From Aphelocoma coerulescens (taxonomy: Eukaryota; Chordata; Aves; Passeriformes; Corvidae), in the NCBI RefSeq assembly GCF_041296385.1, contig NC_091014.1:6113578-6177577 (forward strand): a DNA stretch of 64,000 nucleotides. Direction: 5' to 3'. Each line of letters begins with the position of its first letter. Within the stretch, counting starts at the first letter, position 1. The notes under the pieces are model-generated. The model made no database searches. It was not told the DNA's origin and was given only the letters and a program-made list of their open reading frames with translations. A program made the translations under genes and the position numbers. This document shows, piece after piece, positions 1-12,737 of this stretch.

Positions 1-382
1 TTACCTCAAAGGGTACAAGTCAGGGTCACAGAGGACAAAGTTAATGTTCCTTAAATTAGATATTTAACAATTGCTTCTCTAAATCATGCATGTCCCCTGC
101 ACAGCCTAAAGAAAAAAAGGATGGCTTCTTAAGAGTCAGTAATTTTCTCCAAAACTCTCAAAGGGATTATCCTGTGAAAGGGCCCATTTCTCTCTAGTGG
201 CTCCAGAAAGAACCCGCATTGTCCAGCTCAGACCTCTACAATTCACTTCTAAGATACACCCAGTAGGATTCTGTTGCTTAGAACAGACACTCGGGGTCAC
301 TTGAGATGCCCTATGGTATCTTTGGGGTGGCAGAGATGGTGGAGAGCCTAGAGCAGGCCCCAGATCTTTTAAGTTATCAGTG
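1..382. other. Unique non-coding sequence
   Basis: No gene, RNA or repeat recognised. Short open frames on both strands carry no domain or motif and look like chance. Confidence 0.5.
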
Positions 383-452
383 TTCAGGGACAGGCTGGAT
401 GGGGCTTGGAGCAACCTGGCCTAGTGACAGGTGTCCCTGCCTATGGCTGGAA
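383..452 (+). mobile_element. CR1 LINE 3' region scrap, truncated at both ends
   Basis: Seventy bases match the part of avian CR1 just before the 3' end: the GGCTGGATGGGGCTTGGAGC block, then CAACCTGGCCTAGTG and GTGTCCCTGCC. The same order of words occurs at 49190-49245 and, in reverse complement, at 50120-50190. The last 50 or so bases of a normal CR1 3' end, including the ATTCTRTG tail, are absent, so this copy lost its 3' end after insertion or is a rearranged piece. Confidence 0.75.
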
Positions 453-2599
453 CCATCATTCATTATCAGTGTTGAAAGGGAGAATAAGACAATATAAGGA
501 GTCCTCTTTTGGTTGTCTGTGACTGTGACACTTCTGCTGAAGCTGCTGGACTCAACTGATTGTGCTTAAAAACAAATTGATAAATTAGCAATATTGTGTC
601 CCCTAAAATAATGTTTTCCCTGCAAAACACCACAGAAAAAAAACCCCACAGCACTAAAGAAACCAGTTAAATACTGGCAGCAAAGGAATTTTCTGTTTAG
701 CTGCTCAAATGAACAGATTTCCAAGTAACTTAAACCACAGTCTCTATTTGTAGAAGTACTTATGCTGAGTTTGAAGGGGCCTTTAATCTAGCAGACTGAG
801 GCAGGAAAAGGTCTAGTAATTGCATACTGAAATCAAAAAGTTCAAACTAGAAATAAAGGGGAACTCATTTATTTTTTAACTGTATAATGAGATATGTTAC
901 TGGGGCAAATTACTAAGTGTTATTGTAGTCCTTAAATCAAGATCAGATGTGCTTATAAAACATATATCTTAGTTTAACAACATATGGCTGGGCTTCAGAC
1001 AGAAATCCCTGAACGAAGTATGGCCTGTGTTAGGCAAGAACTCAGACTAGGCAGAGTTTGAACTACTTAATCATAATGGTCTCCTATGGTTTGAAAATCC
1101 ACAAACGTATTAATTTCAAGCAATAGGTAAGATATGCTCATGTAAAACTGAATTTCCTAAGAGTCTTCAACGGGACAAAAAGAATAGCAAAGTCTCAACT
1201 AAGCACAGAAGAATTACACATCAGATGAGATGTCCTTTAAAATGCAAGTATCTAAGCATCTTCTTAGCACTTGCTTTTCTGTCCAAGAGAGAGAATTAAA
1301 CTTTTCATAGGAGCATGCTCATGCCAGTTGTCTAATAGAACCCTGGAAAATCATATTTAAAAGAGTATTTAAAACAATCAGCTTTGCTAGCCCTTGACTT
1401 CTAAAGTCCATCAGCAACCAATTTCAGCACCAGCTCCTGATGGGTGAACAGTGGCTTGTGATATATATGATGGAGAAAAATCACATGAAAAGAAGAATAA
1501 GCCTGGATAGTAATCTATATGTCTATTTTAATGAGACCTCTACCTTGGGGAAGAGGGAATTATGCAGGAAATACAGAGACACTGCCATTACCAATGTAAA
1601 AAGCTCTTACCAATGTATCAGCTGGGATAAGTTGTGCTCAGAAAGACCAAAATCATCAAATGTTGCTGCTATCAGGCACCCTACAGTCTGGTCCATTTCT
1701 ATATCTCTAGTATTTTCTGTCAGCATCAGTAGACTACATTTTGGAGTGTGGATGCACTGTGAAATCACTATGCATTATATTCATGGTTTTGGATACAGTA
1801 CTTTTGAATTTTGTAACTTTTATGCTGCAGAATACTCAAGAATGACACTTTTCTGTAATGGAAATGGGAAAGCAAAAAGAGGTCTTTTTCACTGCGTGTC
1901 TTTGGTCTTAAAAACATGTATGTGCAGGAGTGGGAGGGTGCATTTGTCACTGTAGCCACATCTTTCTTTCTGGTGAGAACTGGGATGCAAAGATAGAGCT
2001 TCATTTCCTGTTAGTATCAGTGGGTTTTCCAACCATGCAGGAACATGGCACTTTGCTTTTCACTGTAACCAGAACTGCACTGGGAAGACAGCAATTATAA
2101 TAACTTCATTTTTAATATTTGATTTCTTATAAATCACAGAACCTCCAAAAATGAAATGGTGCATTGGTACTTTTTTTCTACAATTTCTGCCAGAAATGTT
2201 TATTTTCTGTGTCTCACCCAATTTGATCCACAGATTTCCGACTGAGTTCAGGACTATTGGTAACAAGCTTACACAAAGAGAAGTAAGCAGCATACAGGAC
2301 TTTTGGGAACAACAAATGCTGGCCCTTTCTTTGCACACAACTTCCTTCTGATAAGTAACAATTCAGTTCTGTTTGAGCAAGTGAGAAGTTTTATCCATTT
2401 TGTTCATCACAAACCCTGCGCAAGAATCACGGCTTTGCCGCTTTGTTAATTTTTCTAATTTTGCTAATTTCCAAATTCTGCTTCTGGTCATGCAGATTTG
2501 AACTGTAGGTCTAAAATGAGATGAGTCACATATATTTGCTCCAAAATTCCTTAGGCACAGATGAAAATTTCAATTCTAACAAACACATTTGTAACTTTA
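453..2599. other. Unique AT-rich non-coding sequence
   Basis: No gene recognised. The longest open frame, plus strand 1440-1955 (171 codons), has no domain, no amino-acid bias typical of a protein family and no flanking splice or promoter logic. I treat it as chance. Confidence 0.5.
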
Positions 2600-2712
2600 G
2601 ATCCTGCAAGGTGTCAAGGCAGGATCCATACACGTCTTTGGAATCACAAGTTCCATGGAAGTCAATGGGAACTAGCTGTCAAAATGCCTCGTGTTTGGGC
2701 TGTAGGAAAGTA
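2600..2712. repeat. Old amniote palindromic-type repeat (tentative)
   Basis: The stretch GATCCTGCAAGGTG, then a block containing GGAAGTCAATGGGAACT, then GCCTCGTG resembles an ancient interspersed repeat that I recall from turtle, crocodile and bird DNA (a recall, not a search). A six-base inverted repeat is visible in it: AGTTCC at 2649-2654 and GGAACT at 2668-2673. Repeat class unknown; a decayed non-autonomous DNA element is one possibility. Confidence 0.3.
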
Positions 2713-2853
2713 TTTCAGGTTATTTGGTTCTCATTGACTGTGAAAGACTTTATTTTTGTCTTTAAAGTGAGCAAATGGTTCCATTCTTTGCCCTAGATGA
2801 GTGTTTCGTCTCTCCATGGCTTTTTTAATTGCTTTTGAACTGCTCCCTGGCAG

Positions 2854-2935
2854 TTACCACTATCCTTAATTCAAATATGGGTTGAAAAATATTTATCAAG
2901 AACTCAATCCATCATCAGAAAGACAGTTACTAAAG
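2854..2935 (+). other. Exon-like segment (candidate only)
   Basis: A pyrimidine-rich run ending in CTCCCTGGCAG precedes the segment and AAAG followed by GTAAGT closes it, giving a good acceptor and a strong donor. The 82-base segment has one fully open frame (27 codons plus one base); the other two frames have stops. No family is recognised. Such combinations arise by chance every few tens of kilobases, so this is a weak call. Confidence 0.12.
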
Positions 2936-3604
2936 GTAAGTGCACACGGCTTGCTGTGATACAGACCTATTAACCGGCTTTTCAACCTGCAATAAATATT
3001 CTTTTCCCTGTCCTCTTCTGATTGCTCCATAATTAACACTAGAGAGACACCAGATTTAACTATCTGACAGATATTTATTTAAAATACCGTCTGCTGAATA
3101 GATTAACATTTCTGCATCTAGTTTTTTTAAGCAGCTTTGAGTTCTGCAATAAAATCAGATCCAGAGTTTGGTTATGTTCTTAGCCTCACATGGTGGTATA
3201 GATCAGTTTGGAAAAAAGCAATGAATCGGTCATCTGCAATATAATTGTATGTATTTACACTGTAGAAATGTTTTTAACCTAAAAACACAATAGAAACATA
3301 TGAGTCACATCAATACCACTTAAGATGGATAAATTATGAGGAAGTTTGCTGGAAAGGAGGATTTAATGCTCTCCACATATGTGCACTGATGGTGTACATT
3401 TATGCATTAGCTGAGTCCTTCTGAGACTCTGCAAAAAGGCAGGAGTGAAAATAGCTGCTGCCTATGGAACTCAGGGGTCAGTGAATGCAGTTGTGCCACT
3501 CGAAAAGAAGGCCTAGGTGCATGAAGTTAATTTTATTGCTGACTCTTTTGCTAGAAAACTCTTTGTGTCCATTCTTTGTGTAGATATAATAGACTCAAAG
3601 GATT

Positions 3605-3640
3605 GCAGAATATCCTGAGTTGGAAGAGACCTACATGGAT
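3605..3640 (-). mobile_element. CR1 LINE 3'-end scrap
   Basis: The words AGAATATCCTGAGTTGGAAG and then GACCTACATGGAT are the reverse complement of the last bases of a CR1 subfamily whose 3' end reads ATCCATGT, then CTTCCAACTCAGGATATTCT. The related plus-strand end is seen at 53870-53928. Only about 36 bases are recognisable; the flanking TAGACTCAAAGGATT may be decayed tail. Confidence 0.6.
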
Positions 3641-4267
3641 TTTATACATGAAGATGCATCTGGAATAGAAGAGTTTATTATAGATGTGTTTTAATATTAT
3701 TATCACAATATCTGGATAGTTTCATACCAAACCTTAAGGCCCTGATTAAGATCTGCTATTTACATTTCAACTTCTCCTAAGGAAGAATCGAGTGTGGCAT
3801 TTTTTTCAGAGGGTTTTATTTTGTTTGGGTTTTGTTTTCAGCATATATGCTGGGGTCTGACAAGATGAACACTGTTTTCAAAAATAGCCAAGTTGCAGAT
3901 GGAGGAAATTATTTGTTTGTGGTATTCTCTATCAAAGAAGTGTCACAGATAGATGGGTTTTACTCAAATATTAGTTTGCACCCAGTCCTCTGATTTAGCT
4001 GGGTAATGAGTATACACTCAGGCAGCAAGACAGCTTGCTGTTGGCTACATGTATCATGCTCAAAAGTACAGAGGAATCCCAACAAAGCCACTTGTAATTT
4101 ACACTCACTAAATTGGATACAGATCCACCTTTTTTTCCAACAGTAGCCTAGAATAACAAAGGTTTCGGGAAAAATGCCTGGTTTTGGTTGAACGCTTCTT
4201 CTTGCTGGCTATCTGCCACCACAAACACAGAGGGGATATAATAAGTCATTTGGAGTTCTGCAAACCT
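3641..4267. other. Unique non-coding sequence
   Basis: No gene, RNA or repeat recognised. AT-rich, with T-rich runs near 3800-3840. Confidence 0.5.
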
Positions 4268-4332
4268 TGTCATCTGAGGACCTCAGGACGCTTTCCAAGT
4301 GTTAATTAAATCCTCACAACATCCATGTAGCC
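4268..4332 (-). mobile_element. MIR-like ancient SINE fragment
   Basis: On the minus strand the segment reads GTTGTGAGGA, a stretch with TTAATTAACAC, then a degenerate AAAGCG-CCTGAGGTCCTCAGATGA block. This is the order found at the end of the conserved core and in the 3' part of MIR/CORE-SINE elements. Diverged, and assigned from memory of the consensus. Confidence 0.45.
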
Positions 4333-5221
4333 ATGCATAGCAGACTCCAGGTTGCTGGGCGCTCCCTGTGACCACAGTGGCTTCACTGACTCTGCTGCTC
4401 TGGGAGGCTTCAGACCTTTTTGCACCACAGACACGAGTTCCACCTCAGCCACTGCTATGCCAACCACTGTGGTTTCCACCTAACTCCTTCAAAACAAAGC
4501 TAGTGGAATTTTTCAGAGAAGCTGAACCCCAAGAATGTAATTGCAGTGGAGTTTTAAAACATGTTAACTTGTTTTTTGAGGATAGTGTTTCATTAGCAGC
4601 TTCAGACACAGCAGCTTGAAAAAACACTCGGGTCAGTGCAGAGAGAAATCTTTCCTTAGCACTGAAAAAGCACACAACACCTCCCCATGCTGCTGACTCC
4701 AAGCAATAAAAAAATCATGGGTTCACTCCAAAAAGTTCTTTTAATAGTCTTTTTGTCTGCAGGCTTTTTGGTCCCTTCCCAGTTCTTGAGATATTACAGT
4801 TTTAAAGTTTCTTGAGGTGTGGAAAGACTTTTCCCACAACCATAAAGAAATGAAAACAGATATTATTTCCAAGTCACTGGAGTCATTAAGCTAGGAAAAA
4901 AAAAACCAACAAATATTGCAAGACCTGATATAAAACCATGAGAGTTAGCAGAGTTGTTTGTTTACCTCTTTAACACAACATTATTTTCTCTTGTCATTTC
5001 TGAAAAAACACTCAGGCTCAAACCCTGTGCAGAAAGAGTTTTTTCTCTCTTGCTGCACTCTAATAAGCATCTTTCAATGTGTCTTTGAATTTACCTGCGA
5101 TGATCTCAAAAAAAAAAATTCCATCTGAATGCTGGTTTCATTTCTTTCCCCCTCCTGTGCATATTTCTTTAACTTACTGCGTGTTTAAATAAGCCCTGCA
5201 CCGTGCCCTGTGGAGAGACAG
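4333..5221. other. Unique non-coding sequence
   Basis: No gene recognised. Includes A-runs near 4894 and 5109. Overlapping short open frames on both strands at 4368-4702 look like chance. Confidence 0.5.
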
Positions 5222-5299
5222 GAGTGTCCACAGCAGGGAAGTTGAAATCAGATGTTTTTTAAGGTCCCTTCCAACCTGAGCCTCTCTGTGGTTCTGTGG
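5222..5299 (+). mobile_element. CR1 LINE terminal 3' fragment
   Basis: The segment runs from GTGTCC through an AGGTCCCTTCCAACCTGAGC block to TCTGTGGTTCTGTGG. This is the typical last 75 bases of CR1, including a tail in which the repeated unit reads TCTGTGGT. A strongly 5'-truncated insertion, as is common for this family. Confidence 0.8.
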
Positions 5300-8024
5300 C
5301 TGCAGCACACACAGAGCTGTGCCTTGGCACCTCCAGGCAGGGCAGTTTGTGCTCTCAGTTCTGATCATCCTGTGTTCAGATCCCAGTAAGTCACGTGTGG
5401 AGACAAATATCACATGCAGATAACACTAAATATTCTCCTGGCAGCCTTCTAGAAGTGTTTCTTTGCCTTGAAATATCAGTGTACAATGTTTTATAACACC
5501 AGTAGTGCACTCTTAAAGGCCAATAACTCCTGTCTACCTTGTGACCACAGAGGAAACTGCACAATGCTCTCCTACTTAGAATACAAGTAGCTTTAAAATG
5601 GATCATTTGGATGCCATAACAGCCCTAAATAAGTAGCCTGGAGCTCATTTGCCCTGCCAAGAAACTTCTTAAGGCCGTATTGCACATGCAAATAATAATG
5701 ATATTTCTTCTGTGTTTAGCAGAAATCTGTGCAAACTGAAGGGGGTCTGAAATAGTTCTCTATTCCACTTTATAACTCAAGACCAAATAACTACATTTCC
5801 AGAAATTGCTTTCTCTAATATTGTTATGATGAATAAAGTTCAACAGTGTCACATATACCTTTCTGGATTTATAATTAGTCATAAACCAGTAAAATATGTA
5901 TTGTCTAGAAGCAAATATTACTTTCTTTGTAATGTCTCTTGGTGATTAGCATGAAAGTTATGAAAGTCTCATTGGGTAACAAAATATAACACCTAAACAT
6001 CTTGATTTGCTTTTAAGGGCTAATATAATTTTCAATTCATGGCATTGTATTTTTGACCACGACAAGGTCTTCAGAACTACCTTAGATAAAGTTGCAGAAA
6101 ATTTCAGTTGTGATTTTTTCCCAAGGGAAGTTTTACTTGGAAAACTCCAGTTCCATCCATCTGTTACCCCACATCTAACACAGTATCTGAGAGCCTTGCA
6201 GCCCCAAATACAGTAGTACAATTAATTTTTTCTGTGTTTTGTGTTCAGCCCCCCCTCTGAATTACAGATATATGCAGTAGAATGCTTTGCAGTGTGCATG
6301 CACAGAAAACATGATTTATATGGTATATTTGTTATTAGGGCGAGTTCAAAGAAACATACAATGTTTCTTGCTCCTGAGGGATTATGATTCAGATATTAAA
6401 CAGTAATGAACTTCCATCTAATTGATGCATCCCCCAACTGTAGCTTTTCAGACTTACTCCATCATTAATAATCACGGTCTTTCTTGTAGCACCTTCTGTT
6501 GGTCACTATCTTTTAAATAATGATCTTCAAGAAAGCTAAACAGCTCCTAATTTCTTCTCCTAAGGCAGCCCCAGATGTGCTTTCCATCATCCTTTTTCCT
6601 TACCCACCTTATGACTTGCCAAGTGGCAAATCCTGCTTTTCCCTGTCACTCTGCAATGCTCTGACCTCACCCTTCCTATTTGTTTCTCTGTCTGAACAAT
6701 CTTAAGGAGCTCCAAGGCCCAGCTGTTGAATACAACACCTACAACATCTCTCACATCATTATTCTCCAGGAATTATTTAGTGGAAACACACTCATCTAGG
6801 TACTTACAAATGTCAGCATAAATTCACCAAGCAGAAATTGTGTCAAAACAATCTAGATACCACCCACTGGAATGGGAAGGTTTGGGGACAGAGGGGAAGC
6901 AGTTAAAAGCAGATCTTTTGACTTTTTGTACTGTTTTGGATATTGCTTTATGTGAGGTTCTCACAAGGAAAATTAGGAGAGGGAAGGGGCAAAATCAGTT
7001 GATTTATTCATCAACAGCAGCTTGTTATCAAATCAGAGGGAGATAACAAGCAGAGTTTTCAGAGAGTTCTGCTCTGCTTTAGGTTGTATTGGGAGTCTCC
7101 ATTAAAACCTCAGCAAAGGAGTAAAGTTGTCTACTAAAACCACAGATGGCACAACTCCCAGAGGGACAGAAACCACTCCAAAGGACAATATAATACCTAC
7201 AAAAATCTCAGTTGCAGTGCTTTGGCTGGTTTTAGTTCTTCTGGGAAGAGCCCAAAGAGTAATGACGGCAATATATAAATATTTTCAGGTTTATTGAACC
7301 TAAACGGAAGAATTTTAAGGGGATATGGGAAGTGTTAAAGATATGAAAGGCTATTAGAGACAGAAGCTGGTGCAGTGGACAGAACAAGGCACCCCAGACT
7401 TACAATATTATGGCCCAGATGCAAATGGTAGCCAGGAATCTCACATCACTGACAGGCTGGTGACCCTCTCTAAGTCTAGGTCAGTACTAGGAACTTAAGT
7501 CTCTTCTGTTCATTGTAGCATCTGAACTGCATCACAGTCCTTTGTTCCATTTCATGTCCCAAGAGTAAGAACAGACAATTCCTCTTCTGCTAACCTATCA
7601 CACGAGTGTGCAGGCTAGAAACACCATGCATGAAACAATGGATCTAGTAAATACAGTCTGTAAACCAAGATATAGGTCTCTTGACAACTTTACACCACTT
7701 TTTGACTTTGATCATCATTTAAAAGGTGGCACTTATGTGTATCGTGACTGCTCTCCTTTCAAAGTCTTGTTTCTCATGAAAAAGATGTCTTTGAAGCTAA
7801 CAGCCATTAGGGTATTGCATTAATGCTATATTGACTCAGCCCTTCATCCTTCCAAGGTGTATAAATTGAGTTGCATGCAGGCAGATATATGATGAGACCT
7901 TTCAAAGGAGGTATCTGTGTGCTCATTATCATCACTATTACTCCATGTGTCCCAGAAAGGAATCATTGTGGGACATAGTAAAGCACAGAAATAAGAAACT
8001 TGGGCAGATCAGACTGATGTTCCT
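5300..8024. other. Unique non-coding sequence
   Basis: No gene, RNA or repeat recognised. The open frames at 5958-6221 (minus) and 6007-6216 (plus) overlap on opposite strands and show no family resemblance. Confidence 0.5.
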
Positions 8025-8163
8025 GTCATGACCCTGGACATGTAATTTTCCCTTCCTGTGCCTCAGTTTCTGCTTTTATAAATTAAGATAATGATACTTT
8101 GCAGGCTACATTCATATCTGCAGATGAAAAGCATTGCCTGAGAGACAGCTACTGCTATTATCT
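8025..8163 (+). mobile_element. MIR-family ancient SINE
   Basis: The plus strand shows the MIR/CORE-SINE order: TCATGACCCTGGACATGTAA, CTGTGCCTCAGTTTC at 8056-8070, a TAAATTAAGATAATGATACT block, then GATGAAAAGC and a CTGCTATTATC end. The core word TGTGCCTCAGTTTC is the most diagnostic. The 5' tRNA-like head is not recognisable. MIR insertions predate the bird lineage, so the copy is old. The call rests on recall of the consensus. Confidence 0.65.
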
Positions 8164-9264
8164 TTATAGGTGTTTTATTTGGGAAAAATATTTTCCACCC
8201 CTAACTGCCAAGAGCTTGTAGCTTCAAACAGGAAACAGAAAGCTTTATCCTCTTTCTAGAGAAGCAGAGACACACAAATCAAGCACAATTCCTTTGGTCA
8301 CAGCGGAAATTTGTAGCTAAACCAAGGATCCAATTTGCAAGTCAGTGTTTTAAGCATAGGATTTTTCAGGTGTTCTCCCTGGACATTAAAGATTTAGTGG
8401 GCGTTTTCATGAGAATGGATTTGTGCCAATATCCATAGCTAGAATTTTTCACTTCCTCTCAAGTTATGCAGAAAACTGTTTGCTGATAGTTTGCTGGGCT
8501 GCCTGACATCCCAGAGGTGATCATAAAGGAGTAAACCTGCACAGGTTGTAAATTATAATGACCCTTTCATCCTTTGAAACAGCAATCAAAGTCTTACACA
8601 GCTTTTGCAACTGTTTATTTGAATGGAAAGTGCACAAGAAAGAAATTTGGTATCTGTTGCAAGTTGTCAGGGGTTTGAAAAAATCCCAAGGACAAAACAT
8701 GGCCATTCAGATGAGAGGGAAGATCAAATTTTGAAACTGGGTCAATAGACTGGGGTATAAAACGTCCCTGTTTCACACAGAAGCTTTCTTTCATTGTCAC
8801 TCTGACCAAGGGGCAAATCTGGCACAGTGTAGTAATTGTGATTTAACTGCTGTTATAACCACTTTACACACCTTTCCTCTCCGTTGCTCTTTCACCTCAC
8901 CATCTCTTTCTCCCTACATCCTTTGTTTCTGAACTTCTTTTCCTCCACATTTCATTCCCTGGTGCTGTTCTCCCTTTGAGTTATAGAGGGCCAAGCCCCC
9001 TTCTGTTCACCAGAATAATCAATGCCTGAATAATACCATTGATACTGAAGTATCAGTATAGCTCCTTCACTTCCACAGATTAAGCTAAGACTGGGGGGCT
9101 CAGATTTCTGACTCACTGTTTCAGGCTGTTGATGTGTCTGAATTCCAACAGACTGAATCTGATCATATGATTGATTTTCATGGAAGTTTACATTATCTTT
9201 GAATGCTTAGATCTTGGAGGTCATAAAAATATAGCAGGTAACTGGATCTCAGCCAGGAGTTCCA
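8164..9264. other. Unique non-coding sequence
   Basis: No gene recognised. A pyrimidine-rich stretch lies around 8875-8960. Confidence 0.5.
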
Positions 9265-9952
9265 GGTGGGCACCAGTACAGGCTGGGGTGTGACCTGGGG
9301 GTCTGGTGGCAACAAGCAGTTCAGGAGACCTTGTGGCCAAGAAGGCCAATGGTATCCTGAGGTGCATTAGGAAGAGCGTTGCCAGCAGGCTGAGGGAGGT
9401 GATCCTGCCCCTCTACTCAGCCCTGGTGAGGTACATCTGGAGTGCTCTGTCCAGCTCTGGGCTTCTCAGGACAAGAGAGACATGGAGCTCCAGGAACATG
9501 TCCAGTGGAGAGTGACAAAGATGATGAAGGGACTGGAGCATTCCTCTCATGAGGAGAGGCTGAAGGAGCTGGGACTGCTCAAACTCAAGAAGAGGCAACT
9601 GAGAGGGGACCTCATCCATGTCTGTCAGTATCTGTGGTGACGTGTCAGAGGATGGATCCAGGCTCTGATCAGTAGTGCTGAGCAATAGGACAAGATCCAA
9701 TGGGAAAAAACTGATGCACAGGAAGTTCCACCTGTACATGAAGAAGAACTTCAGTCCTGTGCAGACCAAGCATGGGAACAGATTGTCCAGAGAGGGTGTG
9801 GAGTCTCCCTCGCTGGAGATATTCCAAAACTGTCTGGATACAACCCTGTGCCATGTGCTCTGGGATAAGCTTGCATTAGCAAGAAGGTTGGACCAGATGA
9901 GCCACTGTGGTCCCTTCTAACCTGACCCATTCTCTGACTCTATGATTCTGTA
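9265..9952 (+). mobile_element. CR1 LINE, 5'-truncated 3' half (about 0.7 kb)
   Basis: Begins at the CACCAGTACAGGCTGGGG block in the C-terminal part of CR1 ORF2 and runs to a tail CTGACTCTATGATTCTG at 9934-9950. Broken pieces of ORF2 remain: plus-strand frames 9306-9515 (residues 10-18 LVAKKANGI, then [11 protein letters not shown]) and 9675-9920 (HRKFHLYMKKNF, then GVESPSLEIFQ), both typical of the region after the reverse transcriptase core. Frameshifts and in-frame stops separate them, so the copy is dead. Divergence looks moderate. Confidence 0.93.
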
Positions 9953-12721
9953 AAGAGATCTAGAGAGCTGAGAGAAGAAGATCTAGGTTAAATACCCTTC
10001 ATCTTGGGGCAGATGGGACTGGTTTTCATGCCAGCTGACTGAAACATGTATTCTCATTTTATTGCTAAAACTGTGTGGACATCTAGTATAAATATAAGTA
10101 ATGTCCTTTAAGTCCTTTAAATAAGTAAAAAATAAGAATAATAAAACAAAACCCACTTGTTTTGGCACAGTTACAAAATGAACAGGAAGGAGTAAAGAGT
10201 ATTTACAGGCTTTTAATAGCACAATGTTGCAATTTAGGCTTCCTTTACAAAATAGTGCCCAGTATCTACTATCTCATGATAAATAGAAGCTGCATCGCAT
10301 GACACTTGTGAACAATGGGTGAAATGGATATTAGAAAAATCTCATTTATCTTCTGCTTTATTCCGTGATAGAGGTCCTTGTCACCGTGGCTATTATGTGA
10401 CTAGCCCTAGAAAGGCCACCTCATTAGTTTTCTTTATCAAGATAGCAAGGTCTCCTTTAAAGGGACAGCACTTAGATTTTAGATTCAAATAGAAAATAGA
10501 TTTCATTGTGTGAATGTTCCTATCTCTGTTTTCTCTGTTTAAATACATAGGTTATTTCCACAGCTGTCAACCAGATGAAATTAACATTCCTGTGATGAGG
10601 AAGGTGTTCCTGGAACAGAAATAGAAAAAATGGAATTTTATGAGCAGTTCGCTTGTATTTGTCTCATGCATTTCTTCAGAGCATGTGGCATTTCTTTAGT
10701 ATAAAAAAAAACACACAAAGGGGAAAAAATAAATGAAAGCAACTTTCTGTATATTCTGTAAATCTATTTTCCCTTTTGTCTTTTCCACTCACAAATACAT
10801 CTTCCTCTTGTCTGACAACCACTTTGAAAATTTTCCTCTATTGCCACCAAAGCAACCATGTGAGTGTCAACAAATCAGTAATGATTTAGAATATGTCAAA
10901 GGCAATTCAACATTTTTGTCTCTTTTCAAAAATCTTAATGACAGGTAGATAAAGTTGGACAACACTATCTCTATTGGCTTTCTCTGAGTTTTGATGGGCA
11001 TTTTTCATTGAACAAAAGAGCTTGCACTCCTTCTGCAGCAGGCAAGGCAGGGGAAGAGTAGCTGCAAAATCTGATAGTGCTGCATAGTTGTATTAACCAT
11101 GTCTAGTTTTCTGCCTAATTAAGAATGTTTTGGATTTAATGATATAGAAGATCAATGATTACAAAATAATGTTGTTTTTTCCTTTGTCCTGTGTGATGAT
11201 ATAATAGCAATTAACTCTCAGAATACTCTCCTAGCTTTAAACAGGTGATTAAAAGCATCCTCTCATTTGCTAACTCAGTAGCCAAGAGCCTTAGAGGTAA
11301 AAGGACACTGGATCTGTCAATGCTATTATCTTACTCTATAAGTCCCAAAGACTTATTTAACTGCATTTTAAATTAAGATAAAATTTTAAACTGAAAAAAA
11401 TAATTGCATTAATACAACATTAAGATTAGAAATTTTAAGGCACAAGATCAGGAAACAAAAAAGATAAGGCTCCTTCAGAAATAATCCATTTCAGCTGTGT
11501 GCATTCAATGAGTAACCTGAGTGATAAATGTATCTGAATACATTGAAAATATCCTCAAAATAATGTGCCAACTATAGTTGCTAGGAGTGCATTAAGTATG
11601 GAAAGTTTGAAAATCCCATCTGTTTTGTATTTATGATTTTGAAAATAAAAGAATTGAAATGACATTGTGGTTTTTCCTTGAAGTTGTTGTATGTCCTACT
11701 ACAAAGCCTCTGGGAGTAGTTTATCGATATGTAATGCCCACTACAGAGCTGGAGCAGTCACGTTCCAGAAGCTTGCAACAGAAATACAAGAAAGTAGACA
11801 GTGATACTTCAAAGAATTTTTCAGTTTAATATCAGTTAACAGAAGCAGAAGACCCCAGAAAAGGGAGATAAAATAGATCACCATGGTGGATGGATAGTCA
11901 TAGACAATCTGAGCCCCTCCTGCTTGGAATCCCTCGGACAAGGGAGCTCCTAACTCATTGACTGAACCACCAGGGCAGAGCTCCTTGTTAGGATGCTTAT
12001 GCCTGAAGTGATCTTGTGCTCCTCCAATGACAGTTTTGCTGCTCCCCTGCTATTGGTGATTTTCCTTTTGGAATTTCCTCAGTGCCTAGGAAATAAAGAA
12101 ATCTGAGATAGGAACGGAAAATGGAAGATTCCCCAACACTTCCTTTCTCAGTTTAGTCCCACCTTTCTGGTAAAGCAGATGTTTTCTCTAGGTGATTACT
12201 TTATTGTAGGGCCCTTAAAAGTCACATTCCTATTCCATTGGACCACAGTCCACTCTTGAATACATCTTGTGCCAGAAAAGGCTCTGTCACATCAGTAACA
12301 CATTTCATATTTTTTACTACATTGTGCTGGTCAGCATGTCATTAGTAACGGATGCACATGAGCTGAAGGAATCAAGGAATCACCTGAACTTGCAATCATT
12401 TTTAATTCCCAATGGAAATCTGCAGTCAGGACTCTGAACAGGCCAAAGCAACAACAGCAGCAAAAGACACGAGCTAGTTCAAGCCTGTAGGAGCTCTAGT
12501 CTAAACAGACAAAGCAAAGTGGGGTACAAAAGCTGTGAAGATGGAATACAGATGTGGAAATACGAGGGGAATAGCCTAAAAGTAAAGATGATGACAAAGC
12601 TGGGAATAGAATCAGCTCCACAAACTCCCAGTTCAGGGCATAATCTAGCAGGTTTGATGGGTGGCCATACTGGGAACCCATTCAATTTGTTGATCTACCA
12701 CAAGATCACAAAATGGAAAAG

Positions 12722-12737
12722 GAAAAAAAAAAAAAAA
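12722..12737. repeat. Poly(A) run
   Basis: A homopolymer A tract interrupts otherwise unique sequence. No retrocopy or SINE body is recognisable upstream. Confidence 0.8.

Noticed and set aside
1440..1955. 171-codon plus-strand open frame
   Set aside because: No domain, signal or repeat; no splice or promoter logic. A frame of this length can occur by chance in 64 kb.
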